Source of the DNA: Phytophthora sp. 'mugwort'
Lineage: Eukaryota > Oomycota > Peronosporomycetes > Peronosporales > Peronosporaceae
Direction: 5' to 3'
DNA length: 64,000 nt
NCBI GenBank assembly: GCA_033558025.1
Contig: JAUCEF010000010.1
Coordinates: forward strand, 2,381,001 to 2,445,000
In this document: positions 9,500-20,770 of the stretch, piece after piece
Layout of the letters: every line of letters begins with the position of its first letter
Numbering within the stretch: position 1 is the stretch's first letter
The notes under the pieces: generated by a model
What the model saw: the letters and a program-made list of their open reading frames with translations, nothing else
What the model was told of the DNA's origin: nothing
The model's database searches: none
Position numbers and translations under genes: made by a program

Positions 9500-11100
9500 T
9501 CATGTCGGTGATACAGATCAGCCAATACGACGACACGGGTTCGCCGTTAACACCGTGCGTTTCGATGCCCAACACTCCCACTCGACGAATTGCGAGCTCG
9601 AAACGAAAGAGATCAAACTTCACGGTGCCTAGACCAGTACACTTCTGCACACACGCACCTATCGCGATGTACTCTACCTACATGTATGTCGGCGGAAGCG
9701 CCACTATAGATGCTGTTTTGATCCCCAGACGACGAGGCATCTTCCATGTAAGATGTCGAAACCAGTAGCTGACTTCGAGCAGCGCTCCGCCAAGCATGCA
9801 GCGGCAATTAGGCGACTGGCCCTTCATCTGCGTCATTCCTGAACGTCAATCCAACGCTACGCGTGTGTACCATTCAGGTATCGCAACACACGGGTGATTC
9901 CATACTTCGCATAATCCGTTGGATGCTTTATTTCATGAGCTAGAAGGCGCACTAATGTGGTGATGGCCGTCCTGCTTATCACTGACAAAAATAGCCGTGA
10001 TCCAATATCGGATCTTGGTCATGATTCCACCCCATCTGGTTGCATGAATAACCGGTCTCTCTCGCGTTCATCCATCGGTGTTCGCGCTGCAGGGGCACGA
10101 CCCATCTGAATCGCTCCAGTATTGGATTTGCCTTATTCAGCCGCCACATACAGTTTATTCCTCCAGTCGGCACTGTAGTTGAACACCCCAGAAATCGCTG
10201 ATGCCATTGTAGAGGATCGCCTTAACGGCTTCTTTAACAGCATGGGGGTGCTCATCTCTCACGGTGCAGGCGAGGACGTCATCTATGCGCACACGCACGA
10301 TCGTCAAATCGTCCCCTCGTCATTTCACGATACCGTTAAGCGGCTGTCGTGCCCTGACAAATTCGGGGACGAAGAGAAATTTTCGTAGCAGGCCCTTCAA
10401 TCCTGTTTCGACCCCTATAGCGCCAGTTGCACGCGGGATGCGTTTCCACCAGGATACCCGGACCTTCGACTGGCTCGACAAAAATTTGCGTTTATGTCCA
10501 AGTCGATCAAAATACGTCGCTTGCGTCGCTCTACGATAACCACATGAACAAATCGAACGGTGCTATGACGCACAACAGGACTGAACGTATATATATAATA
10601 TTTACCGTAAAGTTGATCGGAGCCCTTGCTAGCAACGTGGGCCTTCTATTTGACCAGGCTCATGTCTTCTTCTTGAAGACTCATTTAGACTTGATATCCA
10701 GCGCCCAGGTGGCAGCCAAACCTCCACAAAAGTGTCGTTCTAGAGAAGACTCCGGCTCTCATTGACCATGGTGTCCTCCCACCGGCTTCAACCTTTCGAT
10801 AGCTGCACTGCACATAGGTTGATCGGCTCCGCACCTAGAGACCAGTCCTTGGCCTCACTAGGCATTAACTCCAAACAGTTAAATCCATCACGGATGTTAG
10901 CCCCATTAAATCGCGCTGGTGGCATCCGTTCCTCAATCCGGTTGCATTGTCAGATGCGACGCTCATAGTCCGGCGCCGTTGGCTCGGTCTTGACATCCGT
11001 GTTGAACGTCGGGGCAGCGGCCCAGCCTCCTCCATTCTGGGTAACCTCGAGGACGAGCTTCAATGTGCCGAGCTCTCACAGATCCGGACTTTATAAGCTG
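9500..11100 (-). pseudogene. Copia-1 reverse transcriptase and RNase H region
   Basis: On the minus strand, sequence about 10720-10650 reads WALDIKSK-stop-VFKKK, matching the K-W-V-F-K start of Copia reverse transcriptase. About 10310-10270 reads DDLTIVRVRIDDVLACT at the place of the catalytic YVDD box, with the Y and V altered. About 9810-9640 reads GGALLEVSYWFRHLT and then IAIGACVQKCTGL, like the RNase H segment. Stops are frequent and the enzyme cannot be made. Confidence 0.45.
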
Positions 11101-11239
11101 ACGCTGCGGAGCGACTGACTCTGGGAAGGTTGGCGGCATCTCGATGCTGCCTACGTTCCCTCCTCAATGATAGTGAATTGGTTTTCCTCAGCGGTCGGGT
11201 TGCTCGATTAGCTCGAACTCAAATTCAGCACATATCCTG

Positions 11240-12281
11240 CTATCGTTGTCTTCTGCTGTAATAATGAACTGGTTCTTGTAAAACAGAACCATGCGTGATG
11301 AAATCACCTAACCCTGACCTTGGCCCGGTATGCATCGTCTCCGGAAGCATTACCGACGAGAATTCCATTGCATACCATTGCTTGCGCTTTTCTTTTGGTA
11401 CAAGAGCCTGACCTTCAATCCAAACGCGCATGGTACTGATGTCTGGTGGAGAGACTAGCAGCGCTTCCATTGGTGCCTTCCCACAGAGCACGACGGGCAC
11501 CTATTGCGCGCATACGCAGCCATACAACAGCATCGGCCCAGTAAGTCATCGAATGGCTGGCGCATGGCATCATTGAATCTCGACATTTCCACGATAACAC
11601 CGTTGTCACGTTCCACCTTGCCATTCTGTTTTGGGCGGTATGGAGTGTTAACTCTTGCTTGATCATCTTCTCCTTGCAGTAACCAGCGATATCGCTACCG
11701 ACGTACTCGAGCGTGTTGTCAGTCTTCAAAAAACGCTACTCGATAGCTCGGCGCGTACAACTTCACCCTGGTGATGGAGTCCTTGATAGCCTTCAGCTGT
11801 GCGCTCAAACTCTTATCCCGTAGTATGTCCAAGTGAATAGGATCCACGCCTAAATTGATAAAACCGGAGTAGCTGTCTCGCGCGGTCTCTCGTGCGGTCA
11901 CATGCATTGGTCCCACGTAATCGACTACCAGTAACAACCGGTCCTTATTCAACACACGCTTGTCTTGCGTCTGAAACGGGCGCTGGGTGAGTTTTCCGTC
12001 GCACACGGCTGGCATGGCTTTTTCATGGTACCATGTCAGGACAGCTTCTGCGCGTGTTGAAGGATTTGAATGTTCCTATGACCTAGGCGATGGTGCCATG
12101 TCTCGGCATGCAAAGCTTTACTGGTTATCGGAGCCGCGCCCATATTTTGTGTCTCTTTCGAAGCGTTCACCGAATACCTCGACTGGTTGGCACGCGATGG
12201 CTCCTGTGTCACTCCAGAAGGTAAGCCAATTACGTAGGCCACGCACTTCCATCCCGTATTACGACGCAGCGGCATACACAC
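11240..12281 (-). pseudogene. Copia-1 integrase region
   Basis: ALHAETWHHRLGHRNIQIL (about 12120-12060) is the GAG-pre-integrase H-x-R-x-G-H block. CDGKLTQRPF and LLLVVDYVGPMHVTARETA (about 12005-11880) match the start of the integrase core with its first aspartate. KTDNTLEYVGSDIAGYCKE (about 11725-11670) carries the second aspartate. PPDISTMRVWIEGQALVPK (about 11445-11390) is the integrase C-terminal region. Four frames are needed to follow it. Confidence 0.65.
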
Positions 12282-12499
12282 TATTGCGTGCTAGCCCGTG
12301 GACGAACGAAGCTTCATAGAGCTCGCAAAGTTTCTGTTTATTGTGCGCGCGCATAGCAAGCTATCCGCGCACGGCCTCCATGGAGACGCAGGCAAACGCA
12401 AAAAACACGTTATAGGCACCTCACTCCCAACCGCCCAACTGCGGTTGCGCAGTTGAAGGACTTCACATTTGGCACGTTCAACTCATTTTTTTGACTTAT

Positions 12500-13690
12500 T
12501 GCTGTCGTTCCTGCCGTACTTCTGCTCGACATTGAAAGCAGCACCCGTCTTACTGCCGCGCCCTAGCCGTATTCGATGTCGCTTACACCGTTTTTTGTCT
12601 CGCGACAGATCGCTTCCGCCTGGCAGCGATTAAACATGTTCTCGAACGTATCCGACGCCTCGAGCTCTTTAATGAAGCTATTCCATGCAAGCCCCTGCCG
12701 TTTCTCCTTTTTGCCAACTTCGACGTGAAGTCTTGAATTTCAGGACCTTCCGTGAGCTTTGGATAGGATCTACTGTAAGGACCGCGCTGACGGCGGTCAG
12801 GATCCAGCTGATGGCGAGGGTACGCCAGCGCTCGGCGTAGTGCTTACGCGCGAGCGCACCCACGCCATGTCCCTACCGCCCCGCCTACGCATTCAGTCAA
12901 GTCAAGGATCAAGTCAAGCCTCCGCTTCCGTGCGGCAGAACGCAGATACACACCTCGTGTCGGCCACGCGCTTCGCTGCAGCACCATCGTGGTCCCCTTG
13001 GACTCTCAGGGCTCGGTCTGCCATGCATATTCCGATCGATCAGTTGGGTTAACGATTTTCACTCATTCTGCTTTCGCTTCCTCGAGCTTAAGTCACTCAC
13101 CAGTCACTACATCTACTGTCGGCGCATCACCGTCCAGATAGAGAGGTCCATGTACTTCCTCATGGTCGCGTCAATACTTGCGCTGCACTTGTACATCATG
13201 CTCAGCTGGTGTGGGATCATACTGCATCAGCTGCGCATGATGTACAGCGTCAAGTAGCCTCCATCGGATGCGATAGTACATAGCCTTTCCAAGCCATTTG
13301 CCTTTGCGCAGCAAAGATGATGGAGATCACCATCTTCTGCTTCTTCAGCGTATCCATACAGCGGGGTAACATCCTAGACGATGACGGTCCTGAGGTTGCC
13401 GCTAAGCCATCGCCTCTGCAGCTGTCCCAGAAGCGATTTTTTAGCCATGAAGTCTGCGGACTCCGACATCGGCTCCTTGAAGGGGCCCATACTTCTTGAC
13501 TTCGAGAACCAGACGCACTTGAGTCTCCCCACACAGCAAATCCTGTACTGGTGAAGGTCTTGAGCTTCGTCGTGAACATCGTCTTCGTGGTTGGGGTTGT
13601 CATAACCTACGGGAAGAAAGTGGTCGACAACAGAGGCAGATACGAGCTGGGGCGAAGAAGTTGAAAATTTGTCACGTCTGGGGAACATAG
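12500..13690 (-). pseudogene. Copia-1 gag region
   Basis: MTTPTTKTMFTTKLKTFTST at 13603 starts a Copia gag-like N terminus, followed by FAVWGDSSASGSRSQEVWAP, the usual W-x-x-x...LW segment. Downstream pieces such as ELEASDTFENMFNRCQAEAI (about 12665-12610) are consistent with the gag centre. There are several frameshifts and no zinc knuckle was found intact. Confidence 0.4.
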
Positions 13691-13730
13691 GAAATGATTA
13701 AAAGTATGGCACGAAGAAAGGCTATGTGCC

Positions 13731-14060
13731 TGTAACGGGGTTACATAAAGTGTGCTAAGTCACTCTTCAGAATGGTGTATTCAAGTATCCCTATTGATGT
13801 AGCCAACACCACTATGACGTCACGGTAATTGACGTCACGGATGGGTACCACACATATGGTACAAATACCTCAGAGCCACCCAATAGGATAACATCTAGTG
13901 TACTTTATAGGTGACTAATAGCTAGTATGTCGACGCATTAAAAGTGGTAACGTATAAATATCTTCAGTCTTAAATCTACCTAATTGTGGTAACAGTTCTC
14001 CAGAACAGGGACTAGTGAACTGCCGTTCACTGAGAATTTGAATACTCTCAGAAAGTCTTA
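13731..14060 (+). repeat. E1 5' LTR
   Basis: It starts TGTAACGGGGTTACA, an inverted repeat at the very terminus, and aligns over its length with the reverse complement of 60160-60465. Shared blocks include gatgtagccaacaycac, cccaataggataacatc, ctttataggtgact and ctgccgttcactga. The right edge is approximate because similarity fades between 14040 and 14080. Confidence 0.8.
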
Positions 14061-14082
14061 AATCCTGTGCGGAAGGTGTTGT

Positions 14083-14840
14083 GTGCCCTCATCGAACACG
14101 TTCGGAGCAGATGCAGGTTCCGCCCCCAGAGCCGAAACCGGTCTACCCCAAACCATCAAGGCTGAAGGTAAACCCGTACGAGGGAAGGAAGGTGATAACT
14201 GCCACTTCTGGGGTCGAGAAGTTGAGCTTGCAATGGATGCGGCTCTCATCTCTTCGGAGCACCTCCGAGTGACTTTCGCCATCTCCAACTTTAGCGGGCG
14301 TCCTAAGGTTGGGCGTATACGCGGGAAGCGACAACGCCTGCATCCTGGGCTCAGTTGTGAGAGCAGCTTAGAGCCGCGTTCCTCCCGGCGAAATATGAGT
14401 ACCGCCAGCGGTCACGCTTTTTGACATGTAAACAGGGAACGTGAGCTGCACCAGTACATCGATGAGATGCGGGAGCTCACCGCATCCCTCGTGGGAAACC
14501 CACTCCCGGTGACGGTGTTCATGGACGACCTATAAGTAGGCCCGTCCCGCATCCACCTGTTTCAGGCGCAGGCCAATACTCTGGAAGAGGCGATTCAAGT
14601 CGGCCTCCAAGAGGAGTACATTCATCGCCAGACGCGCACGCCGGCGGCGATGTGGCCAGGGGCAGCGACACTAAGTCGCGGGGCACCAAGCGGGACTGTT
14701 CCCATGGAACTTGAGCTCGCCGAGCAGCATAATATTCGCTGATATAGCTGTGGTAAGGTAGGACATATGGCACATGCATGCATTGCGGGGGGACAACGAA
14801 AGCGTTTCCCTCCCAAGCCCTGGCAAAGGCCTCGACCCCA
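14083..14840 (+). pseudogene. E1 gag
   Basis: The first piece has GREVELAMDAALISSEHLRV and FAISNFSGRPKV, the gag core seen in oomycete Gypsy elements. After frameshifts come LHQYIDEMRELTASLVGNPL and NTLEEAIQVGLQEE. A zinc knuckle follows (SCGKVGHMAHACI), but the position of its first cysteine is now stop TGA at 14740-14742. The role would be capsid and RNA packaging; it is not functional. Confidence 0.7.
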
Positions 14841-15029
14841 CGGGCAGGGGAATGCAGGACACCAGTAGGGGGGGGGCGCCCTACTGTGGAAGGCTAAGTC
14901 TTCACAAGCGGTGTGCGGGTGGCGCGCACCATGGAGACTTAGCCCCTGAGAGTATTTGCATTCTCGAATCGAAGAAGGGCAGCGTTGGGCTGCTAATAGT
15001 ATACGTAACTGTATGGGGATATACCTGTC

Positions 15030-15345
15030 CCTTTTAAGTCTTGATAGACTCCGGGGCGTCGAAGAACTTCGCACGCCGCCAGACTGTTGCGGAGAACAGC
15101 AACAAGTTGGCCGATGCTTTACGAGTAAGCAAAGGCAAGGGGACAGTGTCGGTATAGCTGGCCGACAGAGCGGTGATTACCGTCCCAAGCTCCATGTGGA
15201 TCTAGCTGTGAAGTTCGAGGACTTCGACAGCATGGGCAGTTTACTGTCCTAGAGGTGGACAAGTATTATTTGATCCTAGGCATGCCCTGTATCGAGCAAC
15301 ACGAGCCGTGGATCGATTGGCGAAACAAAGCCATCGGGACCAGCC
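15030..15345 (+). pseudogene. E1 aspartic protease
   Basis: VLIDSGASKNFARRQTVAEN at 15038 onward has the retroviral-type D-S-G active site (D at 15047). A conserved strand KLHVDLAVKFEDFDSM and LILGMPCIEQHEPWIDWRNK follow, in two frames. It sits between gag and the reverse transcriptase as in a normal gag-pol. Confidence 0.7.
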
Positions 15346-16034
15346 AGCCCGCAATTACTGGCAGAGCATTGGTGAGTCAGTTTCCCACCTCTGTCAGGAA
15401 CTGGGGCATCCGGAAGGGGCTCCAGGAGGCAGGAGCATCCGATGAATTTTTTGGGGGCCGCCGACGTATTGAGCGACGCTCTAGAAGCGGTAGCAGCAGA
15501 AGCTGCACCTGGTAGAGTGTGGCAGATCTTACAGGATAGCCCTCGGCCCCGCCGGAATCTAGACCGGCGGCCAAGGCTTCACGAGTGGCGGTGCCGGGTG
15601 GAACCAACCAGGTGTGTAGCCAAGATCTACACCAAGTCACCCAGACTGAAACTGGCGAAGAAGACGCAGAATGCGCTTCCTAATCTTGTTTCAAACCAGG
15701 TCGCACAGACCTTAACTGAAGAAGAAGCGACGAGATTCGCTCCTTGTGTGGGTAACCATGTTCCGCATGAAGTCCTAGAGGCTTTGGACATCATCAATGA
15801 GACGTCCAAAGACGCGGGTAACGAAGTACTACGACAAGGGCGCCGTCGACGACATAGTCGACACATCAAGCCGGCTCTGAAAAGTCACTTCAGGGTGGAG
15901 CCGCTTCAAGCGAATCGGAACCCAGGAGCCGGGGGTTTCCGACACGGACAGTCGAAGGCTGTTATCCCATCCTCGACGGCAAAACCAGTCATCGGTACAA
16001 GGCCTATGACATCCAACTAGAGCCGCTGCCCGAG

Positions 16035-17610
16035 GTGTCAGAGCTCCTGAACCTCAAAGTGTTGACACCGACTAATTTTCTGGCCAATCTGAACGCTGAG
16101 GAGATCGCGGAGGTGGAACTCTTGAAGCAAGAGTCCCCTCCTAAGGAATTGAATTCCTCCTCGGTTATGGACGAGGATGTCATGGAAACATTCTCCGCCC
16201 AGAGTGCTTCACGCTTGGGTTCAGAGATTCTCAAGAACCCGAAAGATCCGGTGTATACATTTGATGAAGGAGTCCAAGGACGTGGTGTTCAAGATTCCGC
16301 CGTCCCAATTTTCACCGGATCGTAGTATCAGGCTCGAGATCGATCTCGTGCCGGGCATACAGTACTATGTAATCAGACGATGGTTACTACCTCGCGAGCA
16401 GTGCGAGGTCATTGATACTTTCTTTGCCGCTAAGGCCAAGGCAGGCATGGTGCGGGAATCGAAATCTTCGCACTCGACGCCAACCTTTTGCGTTTGGAAG
16501 CCGAATGGGAAGTGGCGTCAGGTTCACGCTTTCAATAATCTGAAAAGCGCGACGGCTGCGGGTACAGAGACCCATCCTGCAAACGGATGTGTGGTTAAAC
16601 AACATGGTCGGCTGCGAGTTATTCAGCGCCCTGGATCTGATGGACGGATACTACCAGAGCCTGATGCGCGAGAGCTACATCCCGCTCACCGCAGCCCAAG
16701 CGGTATGCTCTGGGTGTGGCCTATGATGCCACAGGGCCTGTCTAATTCCCCGGTGACGTTCAACCGCCTGGTCACGCAGTTATTTAGACCGCTACGTGCG
16801 TACGCACAGTCGTACTTCACGACATCTTCGTCCATAGCCGTGCCGAGGGAGGCCAGTCCGCTGTGGAGGTGCATTAGGAACACTCCATCAAGTGTTAGAG
16901 GTCATGAGAGCGAACAAGCTTTATGCAAACATTGACAACTGAATCTTCGCGGCGCAAGAGATCAAAGTTTTCGGCTGCTTCGTCAGCACCGTCGGCGGTC
17001 GAGCTGGCCCAGAGAAGGTCATGGCCATTTCGGCTTAGCCAACGCCGAGGTCCCAGAAGGACCTGAGGAAGTGGATGGATTGACCAACTTCCTCCGCAAG
17101 TACAGCGAGGGTACGCGGGTCTGACTAGACCCTTGCCGGAACTTCTGAAGTAGGACATCGACCGGCACTGGAGACGTCTGCACCAGGAAGCCTTTGACAA
17201 TGTCAAGGCAAGCCTTCAGAAGGCGCTTGTCCTGGCACTGCTGGACGAGACGATGCCGTTCAACGTCGTCTGCGATGCATCCGATTATGGAATCGGATGC
17301 GCATTGCTGCAGAACGATCTCGTTTCAGTCCAGGCAGCTTAGGCTGCCTAACGGAACTACCCCGTTCATGACAAGAGGTTGCTTGCCATGAAATACGGCC
17401 CTGTCAAGTTCCGGGTGCACCGCCTGGGCTCCCCGCCCTTTGTGATCTACGCGGACCACGCATCCTTGCGGACAGCGACGAATTCTCTCCATTGACCCAA
17501 AGGATTCCGGGGTTGTTGTCCTTCTTCGCGAATACAACTTCTGCGTCGGGTGCAAGCCTAGCAAGCTTAACGTGCTTGCCGATGCGTTGTCACGCAGGCT
17601 GGACTATGAT
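16035..17610 (+). pseudogene. E1 reverse transcriptase and RNase H
   Basis: The region has the template-grip motif STPTFCVWKPNGKWRQVHAF, the LWVWPMMPQGLSNSPVTFNR block, VMRANKLYANIDN, and an RNase H start FNVVCDASDYGIGCALLQ with DKRLLAMKYGPVKFRVH. The catalytic box reads VLHDIFVHSRAE where a Y-x-D-D-I-F-V-H-S is expected, so one of the two aspartates is histidine. Together with several frameshifts this means no activity. Confidence 0.75.
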
Positions 17611-18965
17611 CTGGCGCACATAGGCCGCGCCAAGACCGATCTGTACGGTCAGCTACGCATGGCGTATCGGCGCGATGAAGCCCTGGCACTTTTGGTGCGT
17701 TTCCTGGCCGCTGGTAAGGAAGCCAACCCCGAGTGCCTCACGCCACGTCAGAGATCCCGGCTCCATCGATACGTGGGAGCTGATGGCCTGCTCTACTATT
17801 GCGTGGAGCCCCATGAACCCCCACGGGTAGTCGTACCAAACGACGAGGATCTTAAGTTTGACATCCTTCAGGAGGCGCACGATGCGCCGTCCAGTGGTCA
17901 CTCGGGTCGCGAATAGACCTTCCAATCGGTCTCTCAGTACGTTTGGTGGACCCACCTGTACGAGTGGGTCGCACAGTACGTGAAGACATGTGAAACATGT
18001 TAGCGGGTGAAACCCGCCGTGCACGCCTCGGCTCCTTTGCAGAGCCTACCCGTTCCAGCAGACCGATGGAAGTCGATGAGTCTGGACTTCATCTTTCGAC
18101 TTCCAGCCGACGGCCACGGAAACACCGAAACCTTGGTGTTCGTGTGCCGTTTGATCTAGATGGTGCGTCTTGCTCCGGGCAAAAAGATGGTGACCGGGAA
18201 ACAGGCTGCGAATTTGTTCATGGATGGCGTTTTCCGCCATCATGGTCTGCCGGAGACACTTGGCTCGTATTGTGACCCGCGGTTTACCGCTGCATTCTGT
18301 CGAACGCTGTTTCAACTACTTGGTTCTAGGTTGCACATGTCCACTGCCGATCATCCTCAAACAATGGGCAGACGGACCGTGTCAACCCAGTGCTTGAGGA
18401 CGTTCTACGCAGTATCTGTGCGGAGTCTCCTCGCACTTTGGTCAGAACGCCTGCAAGTAGCATGGTTTGCACTCAACAATGCGATTCACGCATCGACCGG
18501 GTATATTCCGTTCTACTTAAATGGCTTACCCCATCCATGGGTGCTGCTCAACACTTTGCGAGGCAGCACCCCGTCTTCAATTTCTAAGTGGGGAGAGGCT
18601 CGGAAAGCGCTTTCCTCCCGGGTCTCGTACATGAGACCGTTTCCTTGCAGAAACAGCTGGGGTCATTTATAGACACCAGACTGAACGTAATCAGCCGTGT
18701 CTATGATGGCATGGCAAAGGCACAGGACAAGCAAAAGCAGTACTAAGACAAACATGGCTTAACGTGTAATGTGGGGGATTTAATTCTACTAGAGACTTGG
18801 AACGAACCGCTCGCCTCAGTAAGCTCCGTTGGGAGAAACAAATGGAATCAGCACTTCATTGGACCCTTCGCGGTCTTGGCCAGACATAGTGCGGTGTACA
18901 CAATCGATCTGCCTAACTCGATGACCCCCCCCCCCGACGTTCTACGTGGGCCGTCTGAAGTGGTA
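17572..18965 (+). pseudogene. E1 integrase
   Basis: NVLADALSRRLDYDL ends RNase H. An integrase zinc-binding segment (DILQEAHDAPSSGHSGRE, then KTCETC) and the core follow: WKSMSLDFIFRLPADGHGNT with the first aspartate and HHGLPETLGSYCDPRFTAAF with the second. Then come RLHMSTADHPQT and a GRLKWYND-type C terminus at about 18950. Stops occur between the blocks. Confidence 0.7.
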
Positions 18966-20460
18966 CAATGATCAGGGCCCGGCAGCCTCGCAGGCTCCCC
19001 ACGCGGAAGCGAGGCTGCGCCTCCTCCGCCTGAGAGTGCCCAGTGCCAGAAGCCCATGTCCTTGCGAGACCGCGGAAGGAGCTCCATACGAAGGCACCCC
19101 AGCTCCATACCACGAGTATGAACCATAACGATACGGCTGGGAGTACGCAAGAGTCGCTCCCGCCTGAGATACAGGCCGCAAGATATACCGAAGGAGGTAC
19201 GCCTCTCTTTGGACAAGGTCCACGCACACCCAAAACACATCCAAACGTCAAAAGTCCACGTCCACTTCATTTGTCCGACGGTCGACCCGACCTTCAAGGG
19301 CCGACAAATCGTTTGCCGGACGACTCAAGTCGTCACGGCTTGGCGAAAGGATCCCATAGTTCCCGGCCTGGGCGACTGCATACCCACCCTCACCGACGCC
19401 AAACGCAATCTCCATTCGGCGGCGGAGGACGGAGTCCTCAACGACTCGAGGTGGAGCCGAAGGCGGCACACGGCCGGAAGAACCGATTTGGCATGTGCCG
19501 CAATCACTTGGAAGCTCACTTGAGCAGTTTATCATTCGAAGAACGCGGCAGTGTCGTGTTAATTGACTCAGACTTCGACGTACCTGGTATTAAAGAGTGT
19601 AAGAAACAAGAGGTGGTAACTCTCGTTGTGCGGCATCCTCTTGCTCCGAAATACCCAGATGTCCTGAGCCGGACCGTAAGCGCGGTGCGTCATACTCGTA
19701 CTCGTACGAGGGCACCGCGGCCTTTTCTCGACCGTAATGGGGAGATCCACTACCATATGGATCGGGTGCTCCAGGAGCGGCGCTTTCACGGAAAGGGTAC
19801 TCAGAGGCTGAGAACCCATCGGCTCCGATTGAATGGGTTCAGGCTGATTGCGCGAAGGCTATCGCGATCTGGGAATAGAATCGGCGACCGCTTCGTAAGC
19901 AGTTCGGGCTTTCTTCCCGAACGTGGTGTGGTCGTGGAGCTAAGCCCGTAAACGCGCTCATCATGAGCGCTATAAGCAGGATGTGTCTCGATTCTCTAGA
20001 GAGCTGCCGTTTGCCTACCATGTGGGCAAACTCAATGGGGAGATCATGAAGGTCGAGGATGTAGTCCAACGTGAGATCCCGCCGGAGAACATCAAGTTGT
20101 CCTTGTGAGAAGCGCGTAGCTGTCCACCCCCGAAGACGGCCTCAGTCTCCTGGAAGGGGCCAGATTGTAGGGGTATTACGGATGGGTTGCCCCACATAGG
20201 TCGAAGTCCCGACCGAAGCTCTGGCCTCTTTTTCGACGGCTCGTGAACTCTTTAAGAGGAGAATGGTGTGGTGCCAGGAGCACGAACCTAGCAAAACACA
20301 TGTTCTGTTGAAACAGGTGCTGCTTGGCCACCAGGTGGGGCTCGTACGTACCCTTAGAAGGGCACCCGCCAAAGGCACGCGAGGCGACTGGGTTTGATCC
20401 ATGTAAGCATCGGCTCCGTGGGACTCCTCAGGAGCGATGTACCCGGGAGCGTAAGCCCCC
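18880..20460 (-). pseudogene. Antisense reading frame in the 3' region of E1
   Basis: On the strand opposite pol, frames 19535-19248 and 19244-18972 lie in one register and are separated by a single stop, giving about 188 open codons in an element whose sense frames are riddled with stops. They include VGEGGYAVAQAGN, DLSALEGRVDRRTNEVDVDF and PYRYGSYSWYGAGVPSYGA. A second stretch from 20460 reads YAPGYIAPEESHGADAYMDQ and then, after a one-base deletion, YEPHLVAKQHLFQQ. All of these have counterparts in the same order on the antisense strand of E2 (see 60738-62420). The product is unknown: acidic and serine-rich parts, one helical/coiled-coil-like stretch, and a tyrosine/glycine-rich end. It overlaps the chromodomain code on the other strand. 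Confidence 0.55.
19737..19890 (+). pseudogene. E1 chromodomain
   Basis: NGEIHYHMDRVLQERRFHGK is followed, after a frameshift, by EAENPSAPIEWVQADCAKAI. This is the V-E-x-I-L ... R...YLVKW-G-Y ... E-N-S-W-E-P pattern of Gypsy integrase-linked chromodomains. E2 keeps LQERRIHGKRQLCVKWKGYS at the equivalent place. Such domains steer integration toward marked chromatin. Confidence 0.6.
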
Positions 20461-20489
20461 CCCCACCCCCACCACCGCCACGGCGAGGA

Positions 20490-20770
20490 GAAGAAAATAC
20501 AGACCATGGATTGCCTTTATGACGCCGTACTGAATGCTGCTGGCGGCTTCGCACTGCAGCTTCAACAAGATGAATCTAGCTCCCGAGATACCTCAAGGGT
20601 ATTAATATCGCCATGAGATACCATCCGCACAAATTACTTATGCACACCTCATCCGCCAATACGACTGTGAGCTCGCGTGTTGTCGCTAAGGCCGTAAGTG
20701 TCGATCCCAATAAATGCCTCAATGAAAACCGCAACGATGCATGTGCGAGCTGTCTGCCAGGAGCGAACAG
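20490..20770 (-). repeat. Fragment related to the left end of Copia-1
   Basis: Bases 20499-20570 match 9294-9350 (cagaccatggat...ctgctggcggcttc...cactgcag), and weaker similarity continues to about 9620/20740. On the minus strand both read GI(D/E)T(Y/H)G near the right and GDI(N/T)TLE(V/S)SR near the middle, so it is probably the 3' coding end of a related minus-strand Copia element. It abuts the truncation point of E1. Confidence 0.5.

Larger units (their letters stand above)
9299..13690 (-). mobile_element. Copia-type LTR retrotransposon, heavily eroded (Copia-1)
   Basis: Reading from 13690 to 9299 on the minus strand the order is gag, GAG-pre-integrase, integrase, reverse transcriptase and RNase H, which is the Copia (not Gypsy) order. 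Each domain is recognisable but full of stops and frameshifts. No LTR pair was found. The right side ends about 40 bases before the 5' LTR of Gypsy element E1, so the E1 insertion may have cut off the Copia 5' LTR. Confidence 0.7.
13731..20460 (+). mobile_element. Gypsy LTR retrotransposon with chromodomain, 3' end lost (E1)
   Basis: The order is 5' LTR, gag with zinc knuckle, protease, reverse transcriptase, RNase H, integrase, chromodomain, then a 1-kb 3' region. This is a chromodomain-bearing Gypsy (chromovirus-like) layout. The LTR and the 3' region match the minus-strand element E2 at 60-62 kb. Similarity to E2 stops near 20450-20460, about 870 bases short of where E2 has its polypurine tract and 3' LTR, so E1 is truncated there and runs into a different repeat. 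All coding regions carry stops or frameshifts. Confidence 0.85.

Noticed and set aside
9502..9768. Plus-strand 88-codon frame.
   Set aside because: It is antisense to the Copia-1 RNase H region and has no features of its own.
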